The notes beneath the pieces were generated by a model, which was not told the origin of the DNA, did no database searches, and saw only the letters and a list, made by a program, of their open reading frames with translations. A DNA stretch of 64,000 nucleotides from Yponomeuta sedellus (taxonomy: Eukaryota > Arthropoda > Insecta > Lepidoptera > Yponomeutidae): positions 398,501 to 462,500 of the forward strand of contig OW203722.1 of the NCBI GenBank assembly GCA_934045075.1, read 5' to 3'. Below, one piece after another: positions 41,830 through 53,260 of the stretch. Both the position numbers and the translations under genes were made by a program. Within the stretch, counting starts at the first letter, position 1. Each line of letters starts with the position of its first letter.

Positions 41830-43400
41830 TACAGGCAGCGACATCTTACTTAAGCAAATTGCATTACTTACAGCCCCGACCACCTACTTTGCAGTTAGGT
41901 TTAACATCGGAACGATATCATAAAATAGTGTAATATTCTTCTATGTTAAGGGTATATAATTAAAACTCGCTGCTGGGCATAGGTCTTTTCCTTGCCACGC
42001 CAACTCGGTCGGCCCAATCTTGTCCATTGCTTTTATTAACGATATCGACCCATAGGGTTGCTGGTCCGCTTAGTAGTAAATTGCTTAACGAAGGTAGAAA
42101 GAATTAATTCCCGAGGTATTTAGGCTATAGTCCGAGTAGGAATTGATTCTTTTACGCGTGTTAAGCACTCTACTTTTCATTTCGAATATGAGGAAAATAA
42201 AAACTCATTTTTAATATTCAAATAGTAATATTCAAAAATTAATACAGTAAGTACATGATACCCTGTGAGGGTCCATTCAGTCCCCACAAATCAAGCAAAT
42301 CAAAAGAGGGGAGATTTTAAATCCTTTATCACGTAATTCAATTAGGAAGTTCTTTAGCAAGTCGGAGCAATGAAGCTTGTACGCGAGTGATTTGAATTCA
42401 TATTACCTACTTGCTCGGTAAGTCCGGAGACGGACCGGAATAATTGGAACGACTTTGGCGATTGGAATATTTTAGTAAGAAGATTACATCCGTGAAATGA
42501 CTGCGCGATGGTTATAGATATTTGATGTTTAAAGGTAGAAAAAAAAACCAGTAATCGTCTGCAGGGTGTTTTCCCAGCTTTTCCAGTACCATGTAGACAC
42601 GAAACAAGATGACGGTACGGTCGCGGTCTAAAAATGTTTATCAGTTTTCAAATAAGATTTTTTAGCACACTGTGTGCAGTAAAGTCTAAAATGCTATATC
42701 TAGGTACGTATTACTTATTAATAGTTGCAGCATAGATTCTAACAAAAACAGTATTCATGACGTTTTGATGATGAAACTCTTTTCTTTGTTTAAAAGTTGA
42801 CATAATTTAATTTTTTACAATGACATTTATCAAAAATACTCTATCTACGAAAATACTAGTATTGAAATGATAGAAATTGATTGTAAAACCATGGCAACCT
42901 CGCTTGGGTGAATCTCTATTGCTTCTTCTATGCTCTATGCCTAGTCAAATCACATAATATCATCGAAAATGTGACATAGATTTGTGCATGCAATTACCAA
43001 CCATTAGGTGGTAAACATTTTCAGACCGCGAGTGTACGTGATATTGTACAATGATCTGAGCAATGACTTTGACATTACCCATCAAACATTCCAAGCTTTC
43101 AAAAATTGGTATACAGGGTGTCCCACGGCTATGCCACGTGGAGGGAAAGTACCTTTAATATTGTAGATGGAACATTTTACTGAAAGAAGACATTATTTTA
43201 ATTTCAAAAACAATCTAAACTGCATTCATAGATTTTTAACTAATAACAATATGGTCTACCTTTTATTTCTGATATTATGTTATTTAGCAAAAAATAATTC
43301 TTATGATGAAGCCTACCGATCGGTGTGATAAAGCTACAGGGTAATTTTTTTCTCGTGTAGCGGTTTCGATTCCCGGTTCAACCGTGTAATTATTTAAAAT
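41830..43400. other. unassigned intergenic sequence
   Basis: No gene is recognisable. Near 43365 there is a tRNA-like box B (ggtttcgattcccgg) without a clear box A. Confidence 0.45.
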
Positions 43401-43424
43401 CTATGATTGCAGGTGATATTTTCA

Positions 43425-43486
43425 CCTGATATTTTTATCTCGATTATGAAGTTGTCTTACTTCATAATGGAGATAAAAATATCAGG
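43425..43486. repeat. 27-bp hairpin with one mismatch
   Basis: The arms 43425-43451 and 43460-43486 pair except for one C/G position, with an 8-nt loop. A second small hairpin (aggtga...tcacct) overlaps its left edge at 43411-43427. Confidence 0.9.
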
Positions 43487-43904
43487 TCTCCCATAATAAA
43501 GTTACCACCTGTCTCAAAATGTACTGTTTGGGGGAGGATTGTGCTCCACAAGGTTCTTGGAATTAAACTACTGGAATTCACTTAACTGATGATTATTGTG
43601 AATCTCAAAACACAGCACGAACAGTCAGTCCGGAAATTTGGTAACAAGTTCACTTCACGTAATTAAAGGTAATCCGGTAGGTTTGTGAGTTAGGGCTCGA
43701 CAGCGCGACTGCTCGCGTCATGCAGCTACTGCAATTATTACATTAGACACGGCGCGGCGACTTTACTTAAAATTTGGGAAAATGAGGCCATGAACCTAAC
43801 AGTACGAAACGAAGTCTTTTATTGTAAAAGTTGTCCAATTTCATGAATTGATGTTCTGGTGTAAGTAAAAGTGCCACTGGACGCTGCATAAATCATTTCA
43901 TTTT

Positions 43905-44245
43905 TTCGCGTCAACCCTTGCATGTCCCCACTGCTGGGGCACAGGTCTCTTCCTGCATCGCAGAAAGATTAGGCCATACTCCACCACGGGGGCCAAGTCC
44001 GGGTTGGTGGAGGATTGTAAGACAGTGGCGGGCCTTACTGTCAGAAGTTATCAAGCCGCCCATAAGGCCTCTGACATGGCTTAACGACTGCCATTACATG
44101 ACAGCCGGCACCAACGGCTTAACGTGCCTTGCGAAGCACGGAAGCGCTCAGAAAAATGCCACTAGCGGTAGTCACGGGACGCTCACCCATCCTGTACCTG
44201 ACCGCGCCTGTTGTTGCTTAACCAAGTGATTGATTCCAATCACTC
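43905..44245 (-). repeat. 5S-rRNA-derived SINE, near full length
   Basis: On the minus strand it starts with a 5S-like head ('tggttaagcaacaacaggcg', 'ggatgggtgagcg'), then 'gccactagtggc'-like body motifs and 'ggtgccggctgtcatgtaat'. It ends with the tail half containing 'tgccccagcagtggggacat'. It is the best copy for deriving the consensus. Confidence 0.85.
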
Positions 44246-44589
44246 GGTTCGCCTAGGCCATGAGCGTTTCGTTTTTAATTTTTTAAGTAGCCTATATACT
44301 TCGCACTGCAGGGCACAGGCCTTCCCTGGGAGAGAATCATCTCATTCCGTAGATGCAAAGGCCAAAGTGTTTTTGTACAGTCTGGCGCTTAGTTGACGGC
44401 GCTTCCACCATACATTTGTCGAGTATTTGAGTTTCAAACACACTAGTTGATTTTACGTAAGTTTATTAGTACTTCTACAGTATAGGTGCGCTTGAGTAGA
44501 GTGGCTGCTTTACGCTGACTTAAGTTCTACAAAATTGATGTCAGCAAATATGCTGCGCGGCACATTTGCTAGATTGACATCGTACAGTT

Positions 44590-44965
44590 TTTGTTTTTAT
44601 TGATGAGTAGAATCGGTCGTAGCCCCGGCTGCCAGAGCGATCTTAAACGATTACGAAGGTTAAGCAACATAGGGCGCGTTCTGTGCATGGATGGGTGACC
44701 GTCTATGACTAACGCTAGTGGCATTTTTCCTAGCGGTTCTGTGCTTTGCAAGGGAGGTTAAGCAGTTGGTGCCGGCTGCCCTCGATGGCAGTCGTTAAGT
44801 CAAGTCAGAGGCTTTAGGGCGGCTTAAAAACTTCTGACAGTAAGAACAGCCACTACTGTTGCAAGCATCCACCAATCTGGACTTTGCCATCGTGTTAAAG
44901 TATGGCTTATACCTTAGGGTAGAGACTCGTGCCCCTCGGTGGGGACAGAATGGTTTGATGATGAT
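44590..44965 (+). repeat. 5S-rRNA-derived SINE, near full length
   Basis: The head 'aggttaagcaacatagggcg' and 'gcatggatgggtgaccgtct' is a clear 5S rRNA match. The body has 'ttggtgccggctgccctcga', and the end has 'cctcggtggggacagaatgg' and the tail ttgatgatgatt. Confidence 0.87.
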
Positions 44966-44989
44966 TTTATGCCAAAATCTTACCTTTTA

Positions 44990-46490
44990 TATAAAAAGTT
45001 GTTAGTTTTCTAAATACCCAAATACAGTTCCGTACTTTCATGGCATGTATTTTTTTCAACATCAATTAATACTTTTGTTGATATGTGCAAACGGACGGCG
45101 CGTGATTAAAACAAACAAAAAACACACAGTGTAAGGTAAAAATGTTCGCAGCCGCCATTCGCACTAATTGTGTTCACCTCAGCGTTGTATAGAATAATAA
45201 GTCGCAGAAGAGCTCTCACTGAATAAGGGTTGAAAGGAGTTGGCTAAACGACTGCTCTAAGCATGTATAGAAATAGCCCGCTAGCTTATGACATGAAAAT
45301 ATTAATTCGTAAATAAGACGTACTTCATCTCCGTTAATAATCCGTTTCTGTAACTATTTTTTCGGTATACAATAAACAATATTCTTATCTTATTACTGAA
45401 AAATTCATGCTCTATAGAACATGAATAAAGTTAAACTTCCGCAAATCATTGACACCGCTCTTCTGTGCAGTCAGTAAAACGTTCAGTTTTACAAAAAAAT
45501 ATTGACAGTGAAAGTATTGAAATAAACGTGATATTAAATTAAAGTAAAAGAAAACCAGAACTAAATAGAAGCAGTATTTTACTTTTATATCCCAATTAAG
45601 TTTAATTTCATGGATTGTCTTTGTCTCACTTCTAGAAATGATTGGCAAAATCTGGGAAGGAACGTCACCGATTCCCTTAAAAAAACTGTGATACAGTCGC
45701 CACGTGATCGTCAGACGTCATAGTCTGACATCGTTTGACATTTTGTATATTCTTATATAAATTATAAATGTAGGGACTCGTCATTGGCAGAAATAGTCGT
45801 CCAAATTAGGACCAATTTGAGTTGACACTAACTAAAACAAAATTTAGTAGTTCCTGTAATTTTATTTGCAGGATTGTGACGATATCAAAAGTTCCTAAAA
45901 CTTTTCTCACAAGAAATACTGATTTTCAAGTACATTAAATGTTTGTATTAACTACTGTTAATATGGTTAGGGCAGTCGCTCATACTTCTCTTTAGCCAAC
46001 TCCTTTGCCCCAAATTAAGATTAATGTGCAACTCGGTGCTAAATGGCGTCACCAATTTTTTTTTTACATACATAATTATTTTGTAAAATTATTTGAAGAA
46101 GTAATTTCATTAAACCTTATTTCCTTGATCCAACTCAGTAAAATCCGAGCCAACTCGCCTCATGAATGAAACATGCAAATCCTAGTTCGCGCTCAGGTTA
46201 AAGCCCAGTTTAATGCCCAGTTTAACGTCCGTTTTAATAAACCGGGGATCGAGGTAACGACCAGTAACGGCCGGCTAACGGCGCGCGCCGTTACGTCTTT
46301 GCCGTACGCGATGGTCTCCTAGCGGCGTAAACCTGAGATTCTCTAGGTGTTAACTTAACTACTCGTGGAGGGTAACAGCTTACGACCTGTATAATGATAA
46401 TTATACAGCCTTATCCTACAGAACATTGTCATTATGAAGTACTATGTAGTTAAAATATGATGTGGGCGGTTTGTTATACGAATATAACTC
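44990..46490. other. unassigned intergenic sequence
   Basis: No gene. A GC-rich patch with gcgcgcgc near 46275 is not assigned. Confidence 0.45.
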
Positions 46491-46494
46491 TTTT

Positions 46495-46795
46495 TTTATG
46501 TATTCTATAAACGTCCCACTGCAGGGCATAGGCCTTCTCTTAGAGAGAGAGTATAGGCTTCTTCTTCAGGCTATATAGTCCACTTCTGGACATAGTCCTC
46601 CCCTAATGAGCGCCCCAGCGCAAGGTTGTGCCATCATTGGGGGGTAATACCCATAATCCCCATCGCAGTTTGGTGGAATTGTACTACAGGCGGCGCTGCT
46701 GCCCACCCCCCGATTTGTATCCCTTAGTCGCCTTTTACGACACCCGCGGGAATAATTTGGGTTGGTGCTATTCTATAGGCCGACACCAGACAGCA
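46495..46795 (-). repeat. LINE-tailed SINE family B, with adjoining short repeat
   Basis: 46500-46560 is a short repeat ('tataaacgtcccactgcagg', then gagagag) also present at 61330 and 63650. 46557-46795 is the longest family B copy, from 'cttcttcaggctatatagtc' to 'gggttggtgctattctatag'. Confidence 0.6.
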
Positions 46796-46799
46796 TAGG

Positions 46800-46925
46800 C
46801 TTAATTACTGGTAATTGGCAAGTTTGAGCGCTGAGGTATTTGAACTCCTCAGAACCGAAGGTTTCCTCGCGATGTTTTCCTTCACTGTTAGCACATAACT
46901 CTTTTATTACTTATAATAATAAACT
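46800..46925 (-). repeat. SINE family A body fragment
   Basis: 'gcgctgaggtatttgaactc', 'gtttcctcgcgatgttttcc' and 'ttagcac' form an antisense SINE A body. Confidence 0.6.
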
Positions 46926-46929
46926 AGTG

Positions 46930-47740
46930 TGGATATTTGCCACGCAATGATCCACTAAAGGTCGTGGCATTCATGATTTTAAAATTAATAGTTTGGGATC
47001 AAATCCGGATCTTGACACAAGAGATATCAAGGAATACACATCGGTGAAATTAAGCCACACATTTCATTCAACACGACGCACTCTCATAAAAGAGTAGAAC
47101 GAGTTAAGCTTTTTGTGGTTTTTTTTTCATGGGCCGAGTGCAGAACCTAACTTTCGAACACAAACCTTAAACTTTCAGAATGGCTTAAATCAACTACTTC
47201 AGTATCAATTCGTAAAACTCCCTGTGTTTCAAAGAGCTCTACAATACAGTATGAATATTTAGCTTCGCATTTTCAGTTTTTGGTATTAGTATTTTCAGTA
47301 TATTCAATTCACGCTCCGCATAAACATTCGAGTTAATTTCATTCCTCGTCCAAGTGGTTCTAATTTAAATTAAAAGTCTTAATTTCATAAAAACTTCACA
47401 CGTGTGCTTTATTTATTCTGTCGCTGAATATAATTAAATGGAGATAAAATGTTCCCTCACCGGAACGTTGGGATTCGTATAACGTTGTAAAAATCTTTCT
47501 TAATCCGTTCTAATAAAGATTATTGGGTTACGTAAATAAACGCATGGATGATGTGAGGCGGCGTTACAAAATAGATTATGTTTAAAAGGCTCGATGGAGT
47601 GATTAATAAATGTGGAGAAATTTCAAAAAACCCGTATTTTCCCCGTGGTGATAAACTTTTATCTGCTGGTAACAATAATAAAGCTATATTATATTCATCG
47701 ACCAAATAAGGGATGTATTAGCAAAGGGAAAAATAAAAAG
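46930..47740. other. unassigned intergenic sequence
   Basis: Nothing recognisable. Confidence 0.45.
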
Positions 47741-47742
47741 TA

Positions 47743-47960
47743 ATGTATGTATGTATGTATGTATGTATGTATGTATGTATGTATGTATGTATGTATGTAT
47801 GTATGTATGTATGTATGTATGTATGTATGTATGTATGTATGTATGTATGTATGTATGTATGTATGTATGTATGTATGTATGTATGTATGTATGTATGTAT
47901 GTATGTATGTATGTATGTATGTATGTATGTATGTATGTATGTATGTATGTATGTATGTAT
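47743..47960. repeat. (ATGT)n microsatellite, about 54 units
   Basis: An essentially perfect 218-bp run. It opens all three frames into Met-Tyr-Val-Cys repeats, which are not genes. Confidence 0.98.
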
Positions 47961-48121
47961 ATTTAATTGTACAATATTTTTATATAATTTCTGTTGCTGT
48001 AATTTGTGTGTACAACGAAGAATGTTCTATCTTTCTATTTATAACCGCAGTAATGTTTTTGGCGCGGATTTTGTATAAGATTAATAAATTGTTAAAGTAC
48101 AAGAAACTTAGGTTAAGTTAG

Positions 48122-48241
48122 TTACTCACTTATATAATTTTTTTAAGAGGTTTCGTTTAAAAAAGCTTTTTATAAATTGATACTCACTTATATAATTTTT
48201 TTTAAGAGGTTTCGTTTAAAAAAGCTTTTTATAAATTGATA
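48122..48241 (+). repeat. tandem duplication of about 60 bp
   Basis: 'actcacttatataa' through 'ctttttataaattgat' occurs twice head to tail, differing by one T in a T-run. Confidence 0.92.
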
Positions 48242-48339
48242 AATATTTTTAGTCTAATTTACAAACTTATTTTAATTAATTTATTGTTCACAAAGTGTAA
48301 GAGTAAGAGGCAAATAAATAATGGTAAAAACTTCCACAC

Positions 48340-48460
48340 CCAACACAATTACTTGACCTAGTCCCAAACTAGGATACCCTGTACTATAGCAACCAGGCGA
48401 GGACGGCACAAACATGAAAATACACCTAGTCACTTTTACAAGTATACAGCGGCCCCAGTG
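48340..48460 (-). repeat. SINE family H body fragment
   Basis: 'tcccaaactaggataccctg', 'atgaaaatacacc' and 'acagcggccccagtgg' are in the same order as in the copy at 385-560. Confidence 0.6.
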
Positions 48461-48497
48461 GAAAATAATAGAATAAAAAAATTAATTAAAAAAAAAC

Positions 48498-48527
48498 CTG
48501 TTGTATGTATTAATATACATACAACAG
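48498..48527. repeat. 12-bp hairpin
   Basis: ctgttgtatgta pairs with tacatacaacag across 6 nt. Confidence 0.8.
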
Positions 48528-48539
48528 TTACAGTGAACG

Positions 48540-49310
48540 TTTAACGTGTTGTCGCCGCACCTGATTGAATGTTTGGATGTTCTAAAAAAATGGTTAGTAA
48601 ATGTCCAGGAGGATAGTGGTGTATAAATAATAAATAAAAAAATAGTTAATAAATAAATAGACAAATCGTATGACGCAAATGTGTCCGAAAAGGTAATGTG
48701 GTGATTATATATACAGAAAATTAAAACTATAAAAAGGTGGCATTCGTAGGTAGCCGTTAAGGTAGGTAAATAAATAAACTAAGGGGTATATATACATATT
48801 TTATAAGTATTTACAATTGAAGATGACCGATGAATCGTATTCAATAGAAATACGTCCGGTAAAGTTTTGTACAAGTTGGCGGTAAAATATTTTAAAAGAG
48901 TATTCTTTTTATAGTATCCGTATGGATACTATAAAAAAAGAGGTTAAGAAATTATTTTAGTAATGAGGTAAGGATGGGGTGAGGGTGAAGTTTTTATTTT
49001 ATTGCCAAAGAGTTTCTTGTAGGTTTAACCTGTGGAGGTTTTGTTTTGAATTTTGAAAATGATAGATAGAAAAAGAAATAAAAATGGTGTACAGAGGTTT
49101 GCACCGTTACAACACTAGGCAAGAAAGGCATGAAAAACCGTTGTACTTTTATTTACTCGAGCGCATGTTAAACAGTCAATTCAGTACGTAACATGCAATT
49201 AAATTATTATATCGGGATTTAATGATTTAAGATATAGGACTGAAAGTACTGCACAATTCTCTTTTTTTTAATTTGTGGTACTTTTTCAGAGAAGCTAAGT
49301 TTCTTAATCT
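48540..49310. other. unassigned intergenic sequence
   Basis: A small hairpin (tttttatagtatcc with ggatactataaaaa) lies at about 48907-48938; nothing else is recognised. Confidence 0.45.
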
Positions 49311-49354
49311 GATTGATTTAGTTTAATTTGTAGTATGTTTTTTTTTTGCCACTT

Positions 49355-49558
49355 TTTAAGACAATGAACATAACATAACATTTACATACAGGCACATACA
49401 TTGCTTCTGGCCCCACACTAGGATACCCTGTGTCGTGGGAACCAGAAACAACGACATCACAAACATGTAAACATCCAAGATCTGGACTTTTTTTTGTTTC
49501 CAGCCGGGGATTCGAACCCGGGACCTCTTGCATGGTAGGCAGACGCGCTACGCTTAAA
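49355..49558 (-). repeat. tRNA-derived SINE, family D
   Basis: This is the antisense of 5178-5395: tail 'cataacatttacatacaggc', core 'actaggataccctgtgtcgt', box B as ggattcgaacccggg, and 'gcagacgcgctac'. Confidence 0.8.
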
Positions 49559-49589
49559 TGCTTTCTGTGAATTTAATGATTGTGTTATG

Positions 49590-49880
49590 CCTCTTTCTAT
49601 CATCATCATCATCAGGCTATATTAGTCCACTGCTGGACATAACCCTAATGAGCACCATAGCGCCCTGTCTTCAGCTTGCCGCATCCAGCATTTGCCTGCA
49701 GTTTTTAGCAGGTCGTCATCGCACCTGGTCGGAGGGCGCCCTACACTACGTTTTCTGAGTCGCGGTCTCCACTCAAGAACACGATTCCAGACATCGTCGT
49801 CGTCGTCAGGCTGTACTAGTCCACTGTCGGACATAGCCCGCCCCTAAAGAGCGCCATAGTGCACTGTCCTTAGCTTGCCG
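49590..49880 (-). pseudogene. RTE-type LINE 3' ends, two pieces
   Basis: The minus-strand frame from 49834 to 49622 encodes 'VWNRVLEWRPRLRKRSVGRP', 'GKCWMRQAEDRALWCSLG' and then a stop. This is the C-terminal tail of RTE-like ORF2 proteins that follows the RT. The 3' end is a (gat)n tract (49596-49613). Directly upstream, at 49795-49880, a second copy of the same 3' end begins with another trinucleotide tract, so two truncated insertions lie head to tail. No catalytic region remains. Confidence 0.75.
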
Positions 49881-50064
49881 GCATCCGGCTTCTGCCTCTT
49901 TTTATATCAATCTTCTTAAAGACAAACTTGGTAAGGCAAGCTAGATCTTCTGTCTCCGCCCGCCTCGGCCGGCGCTGGCGCGCCTGGCAGTGATTGATGC
50001 GCCCGCCAGCCGTAACTCGATACGTGTGCCGATATCAGCATCGATCACCCTAATGCAATATCAT

Positions 50065-50364
50065 TATTTATTCAGATACCGTGTGGTAAACGCAGCGTAG
50101 TCCTTCTTCTGTGAGACTTTTTATGTAGCCGATATAAACGTCCCAGAGCCTTTCTCTCAGGGAGTGATGACAATGATGTCTGGAATTATGACATGTAAAA
50201 TGCATGAGTTTTGTAAAAATTGTGTAAACTCTGTTAATTAAGGACTTTGAAAAGACTAATTTTGAACTTTTTTTGTCCATTTTTCTCCAAAACTATCTAG
50301 ATTGATACCTAGTTTGATTTGTATCTGCGCTACTTTGAATAAAACCTTTTCATATGGGCCCAGT
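50065..50364. other. unassigned intergenic sequence
   Basis: No gene is recognisable. Confidence 0.35.
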
Positions 50365-50480
50365 TACCACGCGTGCCTTCCGTGGATGGGCAATTTCAAG
50401 CGCTGAGGTATTTGAATACCTCAGACAATCGGGTTTTCTCACGATATTTTCCTTTTGGTGAGGTATTTTCTCTTTATATT
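50365..50480 (-). repeat. SINE family A body fragment
   Basis: 'accacgcgtgccttccgtgg', 'gcgctgaggtatttgaatac' and 'ggttttctcacgatattttc' are an antisense body. Confidence 0.6.
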
Positions 50481-50664
50481 ATTTTTACAGGTCAATTACG
50501 AGCAAATACTTCCTCTTTCGTTCTTTACTTCTTTACTACTGGCTTTCCTCTGCAACCATTTTAAAGGCCACGAGGTCGTTCACCTTCCCAGCATTAGTTG
50601 GTCACGTTTCTGAAAAAAACACATACAATAAGAAAGTATAATACGATACCGGTATTATTGATTG

Positions 50665-50760
50665 ACTGCCTCAGTGGTCTAGCGGTAACACGCTTAACTA
50701 CCAAAATAGAAACTGTGCATTCTATTTCTGTTGGAGACAACCGTCTGACATAGGAATAAG
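50665..50760 (+). repeat. SINE family H head fragment
   Basis: 'tcagtggtctagcggtaaca' is a box A like that of 61636-61657. The box B is decayed. Confidence 0.45.
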
Positions 50761-51054
50761 TCCTGATTACTCAAACTGTACATATGTTGTGTTTTGATAC
50801 CTGTCTGTCAAAGAAATAACAACTTGCACCTTCATTATCATTTACTTACTTGAATTATAAAAGTCAAATGTTTGTGATATGATTGACTGGTAACCATAGT
50901 ACTGTAACGATACTTTTTTACTCTCGTAGTAGCTGCCCGCAGCCGTCTAGGCAGAGTTTAAATTATTTGAAGAATATCGTTACTTTTTGTTTAGGTGTCA
51001 GTCGTGTTGAGACTTGCAGCTAGGCTAGGTTTTCCTGATAAAAAAGATAATAAA

Positions 51055-51495
51055 AAGAAAGTATTATTGTAGACTTTTAGTCCGGATTTCCTTACGGGTG
51101 TTGTTATATCGGAAAAGTCCGACCAGGTTTCGCTCCGATTCGCAGAGCTTAATCATGGTGAGCAGAGACGGAGCTCGCGTCGTCGGTTGCTCGTCTCACA
51201 CTACGGGCAAGCGCGCGGCGCGCCCGCGCCGAGATAGGTGGGGCGGGTGGCGACACTGGCTGCGGGGGATTCCCACTGGCTTGCGCCGCAGCGCCTACTG
51301 CTTTCCCGTCGTCAATGCCACTAGGCATGATGGCACAGACACAGCTCACGACATCTTCGCCATGATTAAGCTCTGCGAATCGGAGCGAAACCTGGTCAGA
51401 CTTTTCCGATATAACAACACCCGTAAGTAAATCCGGACTAAAAGTCTACAATGTGTTGTGCTTACGAAAGTTTTAGTTCAAGAAAGTATTATTGT
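51055..51495. mobile_element. foldback element with 93-bp arms
   Basis: The arms 51066-51158 and 51360-51452 are reverse complements with two mismatches, around a GC-rich 200-bp core. Its ends read tgtagacttttagtccgg. A 16-bp direct repeat (aagaaagtattattgt) lies at 51055-51070 and 51480-51495. It either duplicates the target or is a chance overlap with the left end. No transposase is encoded. The 110- and 66-residue frames inside are products of the symmetry and GC content. Confidence 0.8.
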
Positions 51496-51534
51496 TTCTA
51501 ATTCACTGATTCAATAACTACAGCGCTACAGTAC

Positions 51535-51640
51535 GTAATACCATGGCTTAACGACTGCCATTATTAACGGCTTAACGTGCCTTGCGAAGCACGGAAGCGC
51601 TTGGAAAAATGCCACTAGCGGTAGTCACGGGTAGTTTACT
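51535..51640 (-). repeat. 5S-SINE body fragment
   Basis: 'catggcttaacgactgccat', 'acggcttaacgtgccttgcg' and 'atgccactagcggtagtcac' match the middle of 43905-44245. Confidence 0.7.
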
Positions 51641-51819
51641 TTATTGGAGTGTAAAACAAGGTAACAAACAATCAATAACAAATAACATGATAGGCTTAAC
51701 CTAAAGCATACACACACGTAAGATCAGGAAGATTTAAATAATCTCACAAAATAAAAGACTACATAAACTATACTAATCTGTTTTAACAAATTTATGATCT
51801 GAGGAAAGTAATATAAGAT

Positions 51820-51935
51820 AAGAATATTATTATTATTATTATTAATACTTTATTGCACCATAAAATTGTACAATGCGGCGAACTTAATGCCATAAGCATT
51901 TTCTACCAGTCAACCGCAGGAGGTAGAACGAAAAC
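51820..51935 (-). repeat. LINE 3'-end fragment, family E/K, with (ATT)n tail
   Basis: An (att)n run, then 'ctttattgcaccataaaatt' and 'gtcaaccgcaggaggtagaa'. It is related to 575-735. Confidence 0.5.
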
Positions 51936-52101
51936 TTGGCAGGCGTGCAAAAAAAAAAAAAAAGGAAAAAGACAACCTTCCACATTATTATATACTTACA
52001 CATATAATACACTAAACGTATATATTAAAATAATAGTATATAAATAATATACACATATATATACATATATATATATATACATATATATACATATATATAT
52101 G

Positions 52102-52475
<374 letters not shown>

Positions 52476-52837
52476 CACTGGAAAAACAACAAATACAAAA
52501 CAATTGCAAATATACATAGTACAATTGGCGGCCTTATTGCTAAAAGCAATTTCTTCCAGACAACCTTACGATGGAAAGTTGCTGAAGGAAATTAGAAAGA
52601 CGGGTAGCCAGTGCAAATTTGAATATTGATACATACTTATACTTAATAGTAAAACACTTACATACCGTTACTTATATAAACTTATAAATTATTAAATGTA
52701 CAGAAATATTTTAACAACATAACTTGGTCACTTACATCACATAAAAATAGAAATATCATTTCTTCATAATCATGAACTCACAGTCAAGAGTTGCGAATGC
52801 GTTCAAAATTTTGTATACGTATGAAAAACCACAGCGG

Positions 52838-53150
52838 TGGCAGCTCAGTGAGTAGAACCATGGACTCGCAAGCGAGAGACTTCAATCCCGAGTGCGGGCA
52901 TGTACCAATGTGATTGATTTGAACCCGCGGCTTGGTTGGCTCCGCACGTATTGCCTAGTCTTTCCTGTGGGCTAGGCCGACTAAGCTGTTAGGATGGTAT
53001 AGGTGCTGGGCAAGCCTACACCATCTATAAAACCATGTCTCTAGCGTCAGAGTGGTCCCTTCACCCATCTAGTGTAAGTGGAGATACCACTAGACGCTGT
53101 ATAAATCATCTCATTATGTAGATGCAAAAGGCCAATATAATAATATAATG
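52838..53150 (+). repeat. tRNA-derived SINE, family A
   Basis: The head is 'gcggtggcagctcagtgagt' to 'cttcaatcccgagtgcgggc', followed by 'cttggttggctccgcacgta', 'tgttaggatggtataggtgc' and the tail 'tcattatgtagatgcaaaag'. Confidence 0.75.
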
Positions 53151-53260
53151 AAAAACCGGTCAAGTGCATTTCGTCCACGCGCTGTCTAAGGTTCCGTCGT
53201 TCCGTGGGGTGTTTACATGCTTTACAGAACTAACAACTTCATCAGAGTAATTTTCAAAGG
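53150..53260 (+). repeat. short dispersed repeat, diverged
   Basis: 'gaaaaaccggtcaagtgcat' and 'ggttccgtcgttccgt' are a decayed relative of 7125-7190 in the opposite orientation. Confidence 0.45.

Noticed and set aside
47743..48121. Open frames of 71-124 residues made of Met-Tyr-Val-Cys repeats
   Set aside because: They are translations of the (ATGT)n microsatellite, which is open in all three frames.
51098..51430. 110-residue frame rich in Arg in the foldback element
   Set aside because: It spans both inverted arms and a GC-rich core, has an antisense twin on the other strand, and shows no domain.
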